Source: Leptospiraceae bacterium
GTDB lineage: Bacteria; Spirochaetota; Leptospiria; Leptospirales; Leptospiraceae
Length of the DNA: 64,000 bases
NCBI GenBank assembly: GCA_947458405.1
Contig: CANGZW010000007.1
Location: 1-64,000, forward strand
Reading direction: 5' to 3'
Shown here piece by piece: positions 1-9,886 of this stretch; the first letter of the stretch is position 1; each line of letters opens with the position of its first letter. A program made the translations under genes and the position numbers. The notes under the pieces were generated by a model. The model searched no databases, was not told where the DNA came from, and saw only the letters and a list, made by a program, of their open reading frames with translations.

Positions 1-548
1 ATTAAAATTATAAACATAGCTTTTTTTTCGGATCCTTTTGTTATCACAACTTTCCAGATTACCACTACAACAGGTATGAGAATCAATAAAACGAGGAATC
101 TACCGAGGTTTGTAAAATATTGAGGAATATTTAAATCATAAGCCTGACCGTTGATATCAAAAACAGCATCTGCTTTTAATGCCTGAGATAAGAAATACCC
201 ATCAAAGAGGATGGTTGCGAAAAGGGTTACAAATAGAATGATTCTAGTGAGTTTTGGTTTATTATTGTTTGGAAATCGAAGCAGAAATTGCGAGAGAAAA
301 ACGAAACGAAAGGGGACTCCCAGAAGGGTTACAATACGGGGGATCTTGGAAGAATCATAGGCTCCATTAGAGAAAATATACCCCATTCCACAAATGAAAA
401 TTGTTACAAATACCATTGCCAAGTAGCGCGTCGCCTTTGATTTTTTGGGCAAAAGAAGGAGAAAAGTTCCTGCACCAAATGCAATTAAGGTAGTTAATAG
501 AGATCCGATGGTAGAATAGTTAATATAAATAGAATTAAAATAAGTCAT
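1..548 (-). CDS. Multi-pass membrane protein, N-terminal part (truncated by window edge)
   Basis: An open frame runs without a stop from an ATG at 548 to the window edge, giving the first 182 residues of a longer protein. About five hydrophobic segments can be seen, at roughly residues 14-34, 42-60, 70-90, 101-120 and 150-169, separated by short polar loops. A basic stretch (ITKGSEKK) follows the fifth segment. No catalytic motif lies in the visible part. Proteins with this kind of N-terminus often carry a cytoplasmic signalling domain (histidine kinase, cyclase or SpoIIE phosphatase), but that part is outside the window, so no function can be assigned. The Shine-Dalgarno sequence is weak. 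Confident that it is coding; product unknown. Confidence 0.7.
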   Translation of the reverse strand, partial: MTYFNSIYINYSTIGSLLTTLIAFGAGTFLLLLPKKSKATRYLAMVFVTIFICGMGYIFSNGAYDSSKIPRIVTLLGVPFRFVFLSQFLLRFPNNNKPKLTRIILFVTLFATILFDGYFLSQALKADAVFDINGQAYDLNIPQYFTNLGRFLVLLILIPVVVVIWKVVITKGSEKKAMFIIL

Positions 549-647
549 TTTTGTTATCCCGGCTAGAAGATAATCTTGAATAATTTTAGAATTTCAAGAA
601 AAAAAATAATAAGGATTAAAAAATTTTAATGGAGAATAGCAATAAAA

Positions 648-671
648 GCCAGCTTTAAGATAAAAGCTGGC
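648..671 (-). terminator. Rho-independent terminator after the hotdog hydratase gene
   Basis: A perfect 9-bp stem (GCCAGCTTT / AAAGCTGGC) with a 6-nt loop lies 8 nt past the stop codon of the gene ending at 680. Read on the minus strand it is followed by TTTTATTG, so it fits an intrinsic terminator for leftward transcription. Confidence 0.75.
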
Positions 672-679
672 AGTACGGG

Positions 680-1870
680 TTAGATCGGTTTCTTTTTAAT
701 AACTAGCTTTCTTTCAATTTCAAAAATTTTGTCAGAAATTTTTTCTTTGCCAAATTTCTTTTTATCATTTTCTTTAATAAACAAGTCATCCCCATGTTTT
801 TCATAGGCTTCTATGGCTTTGATGTTTTTTAAACCAATAAATTGAATATGAACTTCCCCGGAGGGTATTCCATATTTATTCCCCACATCTTCTGTGTGTA
901 TAATTCTGGAAATTGAAGTCACTGTATCTCCACTAACTGCTGGTTGTGTATGATAGCCCTCTGTGTAACCCAATTCCCAAATCATATTTTCAGAAATATC
1001 TCTACTTGCAAGACCAATTAGCCACGCAAAAACTAATCCTCCATAAACAATTGGCTCCCCACTCATAGGACCACTTAAGCCTTTGGAGTACAATTTATCG
1101 TAATGCAAAGGGTGTGTATTTCCCATTCTGTAAGTCCATGGGTAATGCTCATCTGTAATTGTCCTTCCGTTAGGGTGAAGATAAATATCACCTGCTGAAA
1201 AACTTTCAAAATAAGTATTTTCCCAGGTGCCGTCTCTGAATTCGGTGGGGAATTTCAGATTGGGAAGCTCTATGTTTGGAGTTTCTTTTTCGGGGAAAAA
1301 TGCAGATGGATTTCCAGGTTTTGAGTTTCCTTTTGGCTTACCATTGGACTGATTTATCATTATCTTTCTTTCATATTGTAGTACAACTTCATTGGATTGA
1401 TTTAAGCATAATGTTCTAACATGAACGATTCCTGGTTTATCAGCTCCTTTGTCATCTATATTCAATATTTTAGTTCTAGATGTTAGGGTATCTCCAGGGT
1501 AAACAGGTTTTAAGAATTGAACATTGTAGTACCCTAAATTTGCAACGGCTTTTTCTGAATTATTTTGAACTCCTAGGGATAGGGCAATATTAAAAACTTG
1601 TAATGGTGATACAAGCATATCCTTAAAACCATGGGCGACTGCATAAGGTTGGGATAGAAATAAAGGATTTGCTTCCATAAAAACTGTTGCAAATTCTTGA
1701 GCAAAAGTTCTATCAATTGTGAAACCCCGTGGGTGAACATAAATATCCCCTTTATTAAATTCTTCGAGGTATCTACCATAAGTATTTTTTATTATTTTAC
1801 CTTTATTTTGAAAAGAAGGTGCAGATTCTTTAAAAGGAGCGGATTCTATTTTTGTCATAAGTGTCCTCAT
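680..1870 (-). CDS. Tandem-hotdog MaoC-like hydratase, mesaconyl-CoA (2-methylfumaryl-CoA) hydratase-like
   Basis: The protein has two MaoC-type hotdog domains, about residues 28-175 and 215-350, each starting with a F/S-x-GDIY-HP element. From memory of the family, the pattern matches the double-hotdog mesaconyl-CoA hydratase: a first-domain LGY...VYPGDTL...[14 protein letters not shown] block and a second-domain GNTHPLHYD element with the expected conserved Asn-Thr and His, followed by a [16 protein letters not shown] helix. Such enzymes hydrate mesaconyl-CoA to beta-methylmalyl-CoA in the ethylmalonyl-CoA or 3-hydroxypropionate routes. No other gene of these pathways is in the window, so the substrate is an inference. 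The C-terminus has a Lys-rich extension. It appears monocistronic, with a terminator at 648-671. Confidence 0.65.
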   Translation of the reverse strand: MRTLMTKIESAPFKESAPSFQNKGKIIKNTYGRYLEEFNKGDIYVHPRGFTIDRTFAQEFATVFMEANPLFLSQPYAVAHGFKDMLVSPLQVFNIALSLGVQNNSEKAVANLGYYNVQFLKPVYPGDTLTSRTKILNIDDKGADKPGIVHVRTLCLNQSNEVVLQYERKIMINQSNGKPKGNSKPGNPSAFFPEKETPNIELPNLKFPTEFRDGTWENTYFESFSAGDIYLHPNGRTITDEHYPWTYRMGNTHPLHYDKLYSKGLSGPMSGEPIVYGGLVFAWLIGLASRDISENMIWELGYTEGYHTQPAVSGDTVTSISRIIHTEDVGNKYGIPSGEVHIQFIGLKNIKAIEAYEKHGDDLFIKENDKKKFGKEKISDKIFEIERKLVIKKKPI

Positions 1871-2017
1871 TTGTTTTATATCAATAGGATAAAAAATCCT
1901 GAATAATACTATCTACCAAAATGCTTAAATCTATAAAAAAATTCAAGATAATTAATTATAAGCCAAGATTGGGTTTTGAAAAAGTACAACTAGAAGGCTT
2001 AAATAATTTGCTTTCTC

Positions 2018-3733
2018 TTAGAGTGTAATTAAAATAATTTCATGATATATAATTGTATAGTAGAAATAAATAACCATTCCAATATAAATTGAATATTTAA
2101 TAATTCTAAAATAATTTAATTCTTTAGTGAGAACTAATTCTATAAAAACATAAGTAAAATAGGAAAAAAATAAAGTTGATAATATAGGTATAAGGGAAAG
2201 ATAAAAAGAGATTAGTTGAAAATTATCTGTATCTATATTTATATAATTTAAAAATGTAAAAATTAATACTATATATAAACTAATAATAATAGATCCCGAG
2301 AGAATCAAATTTTTGAAATATATTAATTTTTTCGAATTATTTTTAGGATGAAATATTAATTTAGATTTTTCTAATATATTGATTAAAATTATAAATATGA
2401 AGTAATATATAATAAAAGTAAGAGACTGAAAAATATCTATATTTTGGTTTAAATTAATTTTTTCATAAGATTGTAAATTACCCATTGATAGGTCAAAACC
2501 ATTTATTTTTCCAAAATTATCAGTAGTAAACTGAATTCTAACGGAAGGAATATCACGGTTTATGAATTCGAGGTTTCGTAAATTTTCAAAAAAAATATCA
2601 GAGGAATCAAGACCCTTCACAGATAAGCCTTTTGAAAAAGATTCGATTTTAATACAATTTATAGTGTTATATAAATAAAAAAGACCTTTTTTGGGAGATG
2701 AAGTGGACAAATATTCTCCTGAAAATTCTGTAAAATCAGAAATATTTTCTGATAAAGTAATTTCTGAGTTCTGATAAATATGATTAATAAAAAGATTAAT
2801 ATATTTTAATAAATTAAGAGAGCTGTTTCTTTTAGTATTTAAATATAGGATAATTTGATAATCAGGTATTACATATAATAATTCAGAAGTTAAACTGTCA
2901 TTATAGATTGAAATAAACCCTTCCATATTATTAAATTTATATTCAGAAAAACCATATCCGGTTGCTGGAAAATGTTCAGAAATTGAAAAATTTTTATCTG
3001 ATAATTTATTGTATAAAATATCATTCATTAAAGAATCAGATTGAAGATTTTCTAATATCGAAGTTATAGTATTATCAGTAATATTGTAAAAAAAAATATT
3101 TTCATTAATTGGAATATTATATTTATTTTCATTATTAGTAATATTTTTTATAAGATTTTTATTTAATATATTATAAAAAATATATTTTTTTAATATAATC
3201 ATCGATGTTGAATGATTGAACTCAGGTCTTTCATCATTAGATGATATTAAAGACTTACTCTTTAATTCTTCGAATAATATTTTTTTATCTATATTTAAAT
3301 TAAATGGGGTTTGTGTTATATTTAAAGAATTGCTTAAAATTCTATCTAATGTAATTTTATTATTGTAATTTACTTGAAATCCATTTTTCCTTAAAACTCT
3401 CTCTAAATTTTCATAGATATTTAATTTATTATTTTCTTCTTCTATCTGAAATATAGAAAGGTTCTCAATTAAATCTTTAAAAATAAATGTTCTAAAATTA
3501 TTACTCGTGTCGAATTCGGAAAATATATTTTGATTTTTCCCCTGATATAGTACAATCAATGATTTTTGAGTATTAATTGAGGATATTTTTTCTGTTACTG
3601 ATTTAAAACAATCATTATCGCAAATTAGTTCTTCAGCATATACATTTAAATTAAAAGAATAGAGAGCTATAAAAAGATAAAATAACTTTTCAATCCTACC
3701 AATTATTAAAAAAATTGTATTATGATCATTCAT
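2018..3733 (-). CDS. Membrane-anchored degenerate serine beta-lactamase-like protein (probable pseudoenzyme)
   Basis: An N-terminal signal segment (about residues 17-33, ending VYA-EE) precedes an exported domain and four C-terminal membrane helices (about 435-570). The exported part keeps the skeleton of a class C beta-lactamase/penicillin-binding-type serine hydrolase. It has an FxIFQIEEENNKLNIYENL helix, then an ITLDRILSNS element where active members have an LLTHTSG element, and later GYGFSEYKF...VIPDYQIILYLN, corresponding to the last strands of the fold. The catalytic SxxK tetrad position reads FIFK (83-86), so the nucleophile is missing; the YxN motif and the final HxG/KTG motif are not recognisable either. 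Very A/T-rich. Likely a binding or sensory relic rather than an enzyme. The start overlaps the start of the divergent gene at 3722. Confidence 0.55.
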   Translation of the reverse strand: MNDHNTIFLIIGRIEKLFYLFIALYSFNLNVYAEELICDNDCFKSVTEKISSINTQKSLIVLYQGKNQNIFSEFDTSNNFRTFIFKDLIENLSIFQIEEENNKLNIYENLERVLRKNGFQVNYNNKITLDRILSNSLNITQTPFNLNIDKKILFEELKSKSLISSNDERPEFNHSTSMIILKKYIFYNILNKNLIKNITNNENKYNIPINENIFFYNITDNTITSILENLQSDSLMNDILYNKLSDKNFSISEHFPATGYGFSEYKFNNMEGFISIYNDSLTSELLYVIPDYQIILYLNTKRNSSLNLLKYINLFINHIYQNSEITLSENISDFTEFSGEYLSTSSPKKGLFYLYNTINCIKIESFSKGLSVKGLDSSDIFFENLRNLEFINRDIPSVRIQFTTDNFGKINGFDLSMGNLQSYEKINLNQNIDIFQSLTFIIYYFIFIILINILEKSKLIFHPKNNSKKLIYFKNLILSGSIIISLYIVLIFTFLNYINIDTDNFQLISFYLSLIPILSTLFFSYFTYVFIELVLTKELNYFRIIKYSIYIGMVIYFYYTIIYHEIILITL

Positions 3734-4750
3734 AAATATGAATCAATTCCTGAGATAGAAAAAATAGGCAAAAACATCTATAAAACAACTATTCCACAAC
3801 CATTTTATGCTCCAAATAATATTTATATAATTTTATCTGACGAGCCTGCAATGATAGATTCAGGTTATATTCAAAATTTAGGATTACTACAAAGAGCTCT
3901 CAAGAAGATAGGATTGAATTTTTCCAAAATAAGGCATATATTTTATACACATAATCATATTGATCATATTAGTGCCGCCTTAACCATTCGAAATTATTCG
4001 GGGGCTAAATTATATGGTAAAGAAAATATGGCCGCTAAGATTGGAAATTATTTAGATCATATGCAATACTTTCAAAGAGGGGAGAATAGATTAATCTATA
4101 AAGCCATATCTAATTTTGAATTAAGAAAGTCTTACATAGATATAGCGGATAAAGAAAGAAAAAAACTAAATCAGGCCTATGCAAAAACTCATAAAGTGAA
4201 TCCTATTCTAAAAATGGATATTGAGTTAGTAGAGGGGGATGTCATAGATATCGGTGATAAACTGATTGGATTTTTACATACACCCGGTCATAATTTATGG
4301 CATCTAACTCCATACATAGTAGGGGAAGGTATATATTTTACAGGAGATCTTGTCTTGAGTAATATTTCTTCTATTTATGCGGAAATTGATGGAAATCTTG
4401 CCGATTATTTAAAATCGCTTGAAAGACTAAGTCATTTGCCTATTAAAAGATTGCTACCCGCCCATGGACAAGAACCCAATGATCCTCATAAAGCTATTAA
4501 AACACTTCATAAAACATTACTAATATTAGAGCGTGGTGTAATACGAAGACTAAAAAATTCCCAGTATGACCTAAATGATTTAGCACTTGAAGCAATGGGA
4601 GATAAAGTTAAAAATAGCCCGTATTTTGTTGTTGCTCTTGCTATTATCCATTCAATTCTCTTGAAACTGAAAGAACAAAATATGATTAAAATAATTGAAG
4701 TAGATCCACCGTATGAAAAATATGAGTGGATAGGCGAAATGGATGCTTAA
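3722..4750 (+). CDS. Metallo-beta-lactamase-fold hydrolase with C-terminal winged-helix region
   Basis: The dinuclear metal site is complete: THNHIDH at residues 76-82, TPGH with His190, TGD with Asp209 and PAHG with His248. The first 260 residues form the MBL fold. Residues about 265-335 resemble the small helical/winged-helix domain found behind the MBL domain in LACTB2- and RNase-Z-like hydrolases. The protein is probably cytoplasmic, since no signal peptide is seen. The substrate cannot be told from sequence; thioester or phosphodiester hydrolysis are the usual activities in this group. The start must lie close to 3722 because the fold begins about 12 residues in, yet no Shine-Dalgarno sequence precedes it and the codon overlaps the start of the opposing gene. 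The HAD gene follows 48 nt downstream on the same strand. Confidence 0.8.
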   Translation: MIIHKYESIPEIEKIGKNIYKTTIPQPFYAPNNIYIILSDEPAMIDSGYIQNLGLLQRALKKIGLNFSKIRHIFYTHNHIDHISAALTIRNYSGAKLYGKENMAAKIGNYLDHMQYFQRGENRLIYKAISNFELRKSYIDIADKERKKLNQAYAKTHKVNPILKMDIELVEGDVIDIGDKLIGFLHTPGHNLWHLTPYIVGEGIYFTGDLVLSNISSIYAEIDGNLADYLKSLERLSHLPIKRLLPAHGQEPNDPHKAIKTLHKTLLILERGVIRRLKNSQYDLNDLALEAMGDKVKNSPYFVVALAIIHSILLKLKEQNMIKIIEVDPPYEKYEWIGEMDA

Positions 4751-4798
4751 GATTATTTCTACAAAGATCATTTATTTTATAAGGAAATTAAATTAAAA

Positions 4799-5536
4799 AT
4801 GAAAGATAATGGATTATTTCTTGATTTAGATAATACAATTTTAGATTCAAAGGGAGCATACAATTATTCATTATCTAAGATTTCAAAATTTTGGAAAAAA
4901 GAGTTTAGGGAGGATGATTTTTTAGAGCAATTTGAAGAAGTAAAAAAAGAAGTAAAAAAAAGATTACATTCTCTGCCTTATCATAGGTCTAGACTTCTTG
5001 TTTTTAAAGAAATGATTGATAAAAAACAATATAAATTAAATTCAAAATTATTATTAAAATTAGATTATATGTATTTTTATAATTTTAAAAAATATATAAA
5101 TATTTATAAAAAAGATAATAAAAAAAATTATAAAAATTTATTTAAAATATTAAATGAATTAGAAAAAAATACTAAAATATTTCTGCTAACAAATGAATCT
5201 TTAAGAACTCAGCTAATAAAAACTCATGAAATTATTCCTTTAGATTTCAATTTAAATTTAATCACTTCTGAAGAAGTTGGAAAAGAAAAACCTTCTAAAG
5301 ATTACTTTACCTATGCAATCCAAAAATCTCAAATTAACTCAGAAAATCTTACAATGATAGGAGATTCTTTAGAGGATGATATTTACGGGGCAATAAACTC
5401 AAATATAAAAGCCATTCAAGTAAAATCTGTATTTGGTGATAGTAAATACGAAGAGGGAAACTTGAATGGAATTATATTTCCAATTTATGGTAATACTATA
5501 CAAGCATTGGAGTCTTATATTGCTATTAAAAATTAA
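4799..5536 (+). CDS. HAD-superfamily hydrolase (YjjG-like subfamily IA)
   Basis: All four HAD motifs are present: the DLDNT nucleophile motif (Asp9, Asp11), LLTNES with Thr131, GKEKP with Lys162/Lys164, and MIGDSLEDD with Asp189 and Asp193/194. The long alpha-helical cap between motifs I and II, and the length of 245 residues, fit the YjjG/PynA-like nucleotidase and phosphoglycolate-phosphatase group. The substrate is not predictable. The stop overlaps the stop of the convergent sigma-54 activator by a few bases. Strongly A/T-rich in the cap region (Lys/Asn/Tyr-rich). It could be cotranscribed with the MBL hydrolase upstream. Confidence 0.8.
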   Translation: MKDNGLFLDLDNTILDSKGAYNYSLSKISKFWKKEFREDDFLEQFEEVKKEVKKRLHSLPYHRSRLLVFKEMIDKKQYKLNSKLLLKLDYMYFYNFKKYINIYKKDNKKNYKNLFKILNELEKNTKIFLLTNESLRTQLIKTHEIIPLDFNLNLITSEEVGKEKPSKDYFTYAIQKSQINSENLTMIGDSLEDDIYGAINSNIKAIQVKSVFGDSKYEEGNLNGIIFPIYGNTIQALESYIAIKN

Positions 5537-7626
5537 TATTCTATATTTAATTCTTTGATACGCTTATCTAATGTATTACGATTGATTCCGAGATATTTTG
5601 CTACTCTGGTTTTTGTATATCTATACTTTTTTAGGGAATATTGAATTAATCTCGATTCAACTTCTCCAATAATTACTTCTAAAGCCTTGCCATCAAGAGA
5701 ATCTAAATATGTATTAGAATAGAAATTAGATCCCTCAATTGTCATACCAGTTTCGTCACTGTGAACATCCTCTTTATGAAATTCACCAGCACTATTTTTT
5801 GATTTAATATCTGAAAAATCATCTACATCTAAACTGGTATTTTGTGTCAAAACAACCGATCTTTCTATAATATTTTCTAACTCTCTTACATTACCGGGCC
5901 AATTATAGGATGTTAAAATTTTATGTGCATCCCTTGTAATACCCTTTACTTCTTTATTATTTTCTTTGGTATACCTTTCTAAAAAATGAAAAATTAATAA
6001 AGGGATATCTTCCGGTCTATCTCTGAGAGGCGGCATGATTAAATTCACGACATTTAAACGGTAATACAAATCACTTCTAAATTTTTTCTCTGAAATCAGA
6101 GATTCTAAATTAGCGTTAGTAGCGGCTAATATTCTTACGTCAACTTTCTTAACTTTTAAAGATCCAACTGCCTCAATTTCTTTTTCTTGTAAAACTCTCA
6201 ATAATTTGGACTGTAAATTTAAATCCATTTCACCAATTTCATCTAGAAAAATGGTTCCACCATCTGCAATTTCAAACTTTCCTTTTTTGTCAGAATATGC
6301 TCCCGTAAAAGAGCCCTTTGTATGACCGAATAATTCACTTTCCAGTAAATGTTCTGGTATTGCGGCACAATTAATTTTAATGAAGGGTTTATCACTTCTA
6401 TTGCTATTATAATGAATTGCAGAGGCTATCATTTCTTTTCCAGTCCCTGATTCTCCAGTAATAAGAACACTTGCTCTTGAGTCGGAGACAAGTCTAACTT
6501 TCTCAAAAAGTTTTTCCATTACTTTGGAACGACCAATCAAGGCTCCAAATTTGTATTTCTCTCGAAGCTCTCTTTTTAATAAAATATTTTCTCTAGAAAT
6601 TTCTTTCTTGGCATCTTCTACCAAATTATGTATTTTGATTGCTTGAGAAATCATGGATGCAACAACTTGAAGAAAGTCTAAATAAGTTTGTGAATCAATA
6701 TTTTTTTGATTTAAAATGAAAACGCTCAACACACCAATTATGGAATGCTCACTTTTTACGGGAGCAGATAGTAAACTTACATCCCCAGTGTTAGTACTAA
6801 AGTAATTCAAATATCCAACTCTATTTAAGAAAACAGGGTCATTTTGAACTGAGGGAATAAAAACAGGTTGTCCATTTTCATACACCTTCCCTGTGATACC
6901 TTCTCCCGGTTGATAGGTTCCCCTTTCAATCTCCTCAGTAGATAAACCAATCGCAGCTACTAATCGTAAAGATCCAGTCTGAGGTTCATATAGAACTAGA
7001 CTCCCTTTTTCTAGTTTTAGAGTTTTTTCCATGATAGTCATGATATTTTGAAAAACTTCATCGAGATCAAGACTTGAAGTTACAACTCGTGAAATGTCTA
7101 TTAAAACTTGTTGGATTTTATTTTTTTGTTCTAGTTTTCGAAAGTTTTGGAGGTTTTTAAAAATTTGTCCCGCTTGATTGGCTAAAATTCCTACAGTAGA
7201 AAGATGTTCATTTGTAAAAGCATCATTTCTATTGGAGTCTAAAGAAATTACACCTATTACCACATCTTCTACGATCATAGGAACAGCTAATTCCGAACGT
7301 AAATCATTTCTGATAGATACATAATCGGGATCCTTGCTGACATCATTGACTAGCTTGCCTATGCCTGTCGAAGCAACCCTTCCCGTGATACCTTCTCCAA
7401 TTTTTAAACGAACTTCTTTTTTTATTTCCGGTTTGTGTCCTCTGTAAGAAACGATATCCAATACATTTTCTTTGTTATTTAATAACATGAGGGATCCGGA
7501 TTCGACTTTGCAAATTTTGATACAATTATCTAAAATTAATTCTAGCAATTCCTCCGGATCTAGAGTAGAGTTCATTGCTAAAGAAACCTCGGATATAGAA
7601 AGAAAGGGATTGATTGTAGAAGACAT
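5533..7626 (-). CDS. Sigma-54-dependent transcriptional activator with two GAF domains
   Basis: Domain order: GAF 1 (about residues 20-155), GAF 2 (about 185-335), short linker helix, AAA+ central domain (about 357-585) and a Fis-type helix-turn-helix at the C-terminus (about 655-697, with [14 protein letters not shown]). The AAA+ domain has Walker A GESGTGKE (391-398), Walker B IFLDEIGE (459-466) and a GSFTGA loop (438-443), a common functional variant of the sigma-54-contacting GAFTGA. The two GAF domains suggest control by a small ligand, redox or gas signal rather than by phosphorylation, since there is no receiver domain. Residues 585-650 are a poorly conserved linker. Target genes are unknown; I found no clear -24/-12 promoter next to it. 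Confidence 0.92.
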   Translation of the reverse strand: MSSTINPFLSISEVSLAMNSTLDPEELLELILDNCIKICKVESGSLMLLNNKENVLDIVSYRGHKPEIKKEVRLKIGEGITGRVASTGIGKLVNDVSKDPDYVSIRNDLRSELAVPMIVEDVVIGVISLDSNRNDAFTNEHLSTVGILANQAGQIFKNLQNFRKLEQKNKIQQVLIDISRVVTSSLDLDEVFQNIMTIMEKTLKLEKGSLVLYEPQTGSLRLVAAIGLSTEEIERGTYQPGEGITGKVYENGQPVFIPSVQNDPVFLNRVGYLNYFSTNTGDVSLLSAPVKSEHSIIGVLSVFILNQKNIDSQTYLDFLQVVASMISQAIKIHNLVEDAKKEISRENILLKRELREKYKFGALIGRSKVMEKLFEKVRLVSDSRASVLITGESGTGKEMIASAIHYNSNRSDKPFIKINCAAIPEHLLESELFGHTKGSFTGAYSDKKGKFEIADGGTIFLDEIGEMDLNLQSKLLRVLQEKEIEAVGSLKVKKVDVRILAATNANLESLISEKKFRSDLYYRLNVVNLIMPPLRDRPEDIPLLIFHFLERYTKENNKEVKGITRDAHKILTSYNWPGNVRELENIIERSVVLTQNTSLDVDDFSDIKSKNSAGEFHKEDVHSDETGMTIEGSNFYSNTYLDSLDGKALEVIIGEVESRLIQYSLKKYRYTKTRVAKYLGINRNTLDKRIKELNIEY

Positions 7627-7742
7627 GCTTAACCATATAGCAAGCTGCTATTGATTTAGTCAAGTAAATATGTAAAAGGTATTCTTTTGGTGGGGGTAGG
7701 ATTTAATCTTATTCCAATAAAAAAGTAAGTAACTTCAGTTAT

Positions 7743-7922
7743 CTATCTTGCGTAATGAGAGTTGCCCATGTCTCCTCTTAATTCCCTGTTAAATAGAGAG
7801 GTTTCCACAATATTTTGCAAAATTTTTTGCATATCCTTCTTTTCAGAGGGAGAAATTGATTGGATTTTTTTTTCAATAGATTCCTGGTAATCATGATTAG
7901 TGATAAAAAAATTAGAACTCAT
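7743..7922 (-). CDS. Small orphan protein, 59 residues
   Basis: A short open frame of 59 codons starts at an ATG (7920-7922) preceded by a strong AAGGAG Shine-Dalgarno at good spacing. The protein begins MSSNFFITNHDYQ and is hydrophilic. Its middle (ESIEKKIQSISPSEKKDMQK) looks like an amphipathic helix and the end is Arg-rich (RELRGDMGNSHYAR). No signal peptide or membrane segment. It lies alone between the sigma-54 activator and the divergent LtaS-like gene. I do not recognise a family. The ribosome binding site and coding-like codon use make it more credible than a chance frame. Confidence 0.6.
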   Translation of the reverse strand: MSSNFFITNHDYQESIEKKIQSISPSEKKDMQKILQNIVETSLFNRELRGDMGNSHYAR

Positions 7923-7977
7923 ATAAACTCCTTGTTAAATTTTAAACTATTATAATAAAACTAATTATAGAATAGTT

Positions 7978-9885
7978 ATGTCTAAAGTATTTTTAATATA
8001 TATCAGTCTTTTCACGTTACTTTTTTCAATTGTTAGATTGTCTTATATATATTTATATCATTCGACAACTAGAGTCAATCTAAAAATAAATTATTTATTT
8101 GTTTTTTTTAATGGTCTTCGATTTGACTTCTCTTCCATTTTTTTCCTACTCTTTCCATTTATACTCTTAAGTTTTTATTCCTTGTTCAACAAAAATAGAA
8201 CTTATAAAAAACTTTGGACATATCCCCTCGGTATAATTTTACCTTACACGTTATTTCATCTGATAGGAGATTTTATCTATTTCCAAAATGCTCAAAAACA
8301 TTTAGGATACGAAGGGTTTGTTTTTTTTGGAAAAGACTTTATAGTTTTATTGGAGTCTGCATTTGAAAGTCATTTTTGGTTACTAACTTTTGGATTTCCT
8401 TTTGGTTTTGTATTATCCTATATATTAATAAAATTTATAGATTCTATTGAAATTAAACAACATAAAAATCTCAAAAGAAAAGTAATCGAAATATTAATAT
8501 GGATAACTGTATCTATTTTATTTATTAGAGGAGGAATTCAAAAAAGTTTTATCAGTCCGAGCAATGCTATTGTTACGGAAGATCCATTGTTAAATCAGTT
8601 TGTATTAAATGGTGTATTTACTACAATTCATGAAATTAGAACAGAACAATTTCCTAGAGTACAGGAGATGAAATTATTGGAGTCCATTAGTGTAGTACGA
8701 AATGTAATTAATTATGATGGAGCTACTTTTGTTAATGATGCATATCCAATCTATAGAAAAACAAATGCATTAGAAAAAGATAAAAAACCAAATATATTGA
8801 TGATACTTTTGGAAAGCTGGCCTGCAAAGTACGTACTACAGGATTATAAAGGAAGGGAAATTACCCCTAATTTTAATAAAATTGTAAAAGAGGGAATCTA
8901 TTTATCAAAATTTTTTTCAAACGGGGGTAGAACCTCCAATGGTTTGGTTTCCATTTTTTCTGGAGTCCCCGATAGATCAGGGAAAAGCTTAATTCATTCT
9001 AAATATTCTCTTAATCACTTTACATCCCTTCCAAAATTACTGAATTCAAAGGGTTATGAAACTTATTTTTATTATGGGGGAGAATTAGCTTTTGAAAATT
9101 TAACTCCCGTGATACGTCATTGGGGATTTCAAAAATTGTACGATTTTAATTCTTTTGAGAGAGATGGTAAATTTAAGCAAGGTGTTTGGGGTTACAATGA
9201 TAGTGATGTACTTACAAAAATATTGGAAGATATAAATAATGATAAAAATGAAGATCCAAAATTTAGAGTTTGTCTTACGCTCTCCACTCATCATCCATTT
9301 CAAGTTCCCAGTAATGATTTTAATATTTTTTCTCCAGAAGAAGATGATGATAAATTTATTAACTCCTTGCACTATGCAGATTGGTCTTTGGGGAATTTTA
9401 TCAATGAATTTAAAAAGTCCGATAAGTACAAAGATACTATTATAATTATTGTTTCCGATCATACATCCCATAGAAATCTGAACTATTTTGAGGATAGAAA
9501 TATACCTTTTTTGATTTTAAACTATGAAAATAAGGGTGAGTCTAAAAGGATATCATCTCAGTTGGATATCTTACCTACTGTTTTAGGTATGGTTGGGGGA
9601 GAGTTTTATTTTTCCAGTTTTGGTAAGGATATTTTTCGAGATACATCATCAGGAAATGCTTATATAGCATTTGGAAATATTTATGGGTGGGCAGAAGACA
9701 ATACACTTTTTATGGATACAGTCGAGGAGTATAAAGGGATTCATTTTTCTATTTTTGAGCCTTATATAAGTAAGGGAGCCTGCAAAGAAAATCCTCTTGA
9801 ATGTGAGCCATACCACATTAAAGCAAAGGCATTTTTAAATTTAAATGAAGCACTTCTAATGAAAAATATAGTTGCACCATTTTGA
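7978..9885 (+). CDS. LtaS-type phosphoglycerol transferase / sulfatase-fold membrane protein
   Basis: Five membrane helices occupy about residues 1-190, followed by an extracytoplasmic sulfatase-like domain from about 270. Catalytic features of the lipoteichoic-acid-synthase group can be seen: the metal-binding LLESW (Glu279), the nucleophile GGRTSNG (Thr319), STHHPF (about 436-441) and VSDHTSHR (Asp494, His495). This family moves phosphoglycerol or phosphoethanolamine-like groups onto envelope glycans and lipids. Because spirochetes of this type have an outer membrane and no lipoteichoic acid, the acceptor is more likely an osmoregulated glycan, LPS or membrane lipid; that is inference. No operon partner: clpS is convergent, 1 nt away. 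Confidence 0.85.
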   Translation: MSKVFLIYISLFTLLFSIVRLSYIYLYHSTTRVNLKINYLFVFFNGLRFDFSSIFFLLFPFILLSFYSLFNKNRTYKKLWTYPLGIILPYTLFHLIGDFIYFQNAQKHLGYEGFVFFGKDFIVLLESAFESHFWLLTFGFPFGFVLSYILIKFIDSIEIKQHKNLKRKVIEILIWITVSILFIRGGIQKSFISPSNAIVTEDPLLNQFVLNGVFTTIHEIRTEQFPRVQEMKLLESISVVRNVINYDGATFVNDAYPIYRKTNALEKDKKPNILMILLESWPAKYVLQDYKGREITPNFNKIVKEGIYLSKFFSNGGRTSNGLVSIFSGVPDRSGKSLIHSKYSLNHFTSLPKLLNSKGYETYFYYGGELAFENLTPVIRHWGFQKLYDFNSFERDGKFKQGVWGYNDSDVLTKILEDINNDKNEDPKFRVCLTLSTHHPFQVPSNDFNIFSPEEDDDKFINSLHYADWSLGNFINEFKKSDKYKDTIIIIVSDHTSHRNLNYFEDRNIPFLILNYENKGESKRISSQLDILPTVLGMVGGEFYFSSFGKDIFRDTSSGNAYIAFGNIYGWAEDNTLFMDTVEEYKGIHFSIFEPYISKGACKENPLECEPYHIKAKAFLNLNEALLMKNIVAPF

Positions 9886-9886
9886 T

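Noticed and set aside
5533-7626. GSFTGA instead of GAFTGA as a sign of a dead sigma-54 activator
   Set aside because: The Ala-to-Ser variant occurs in functional activators; Walker A, Walker B and the HTH are intact.
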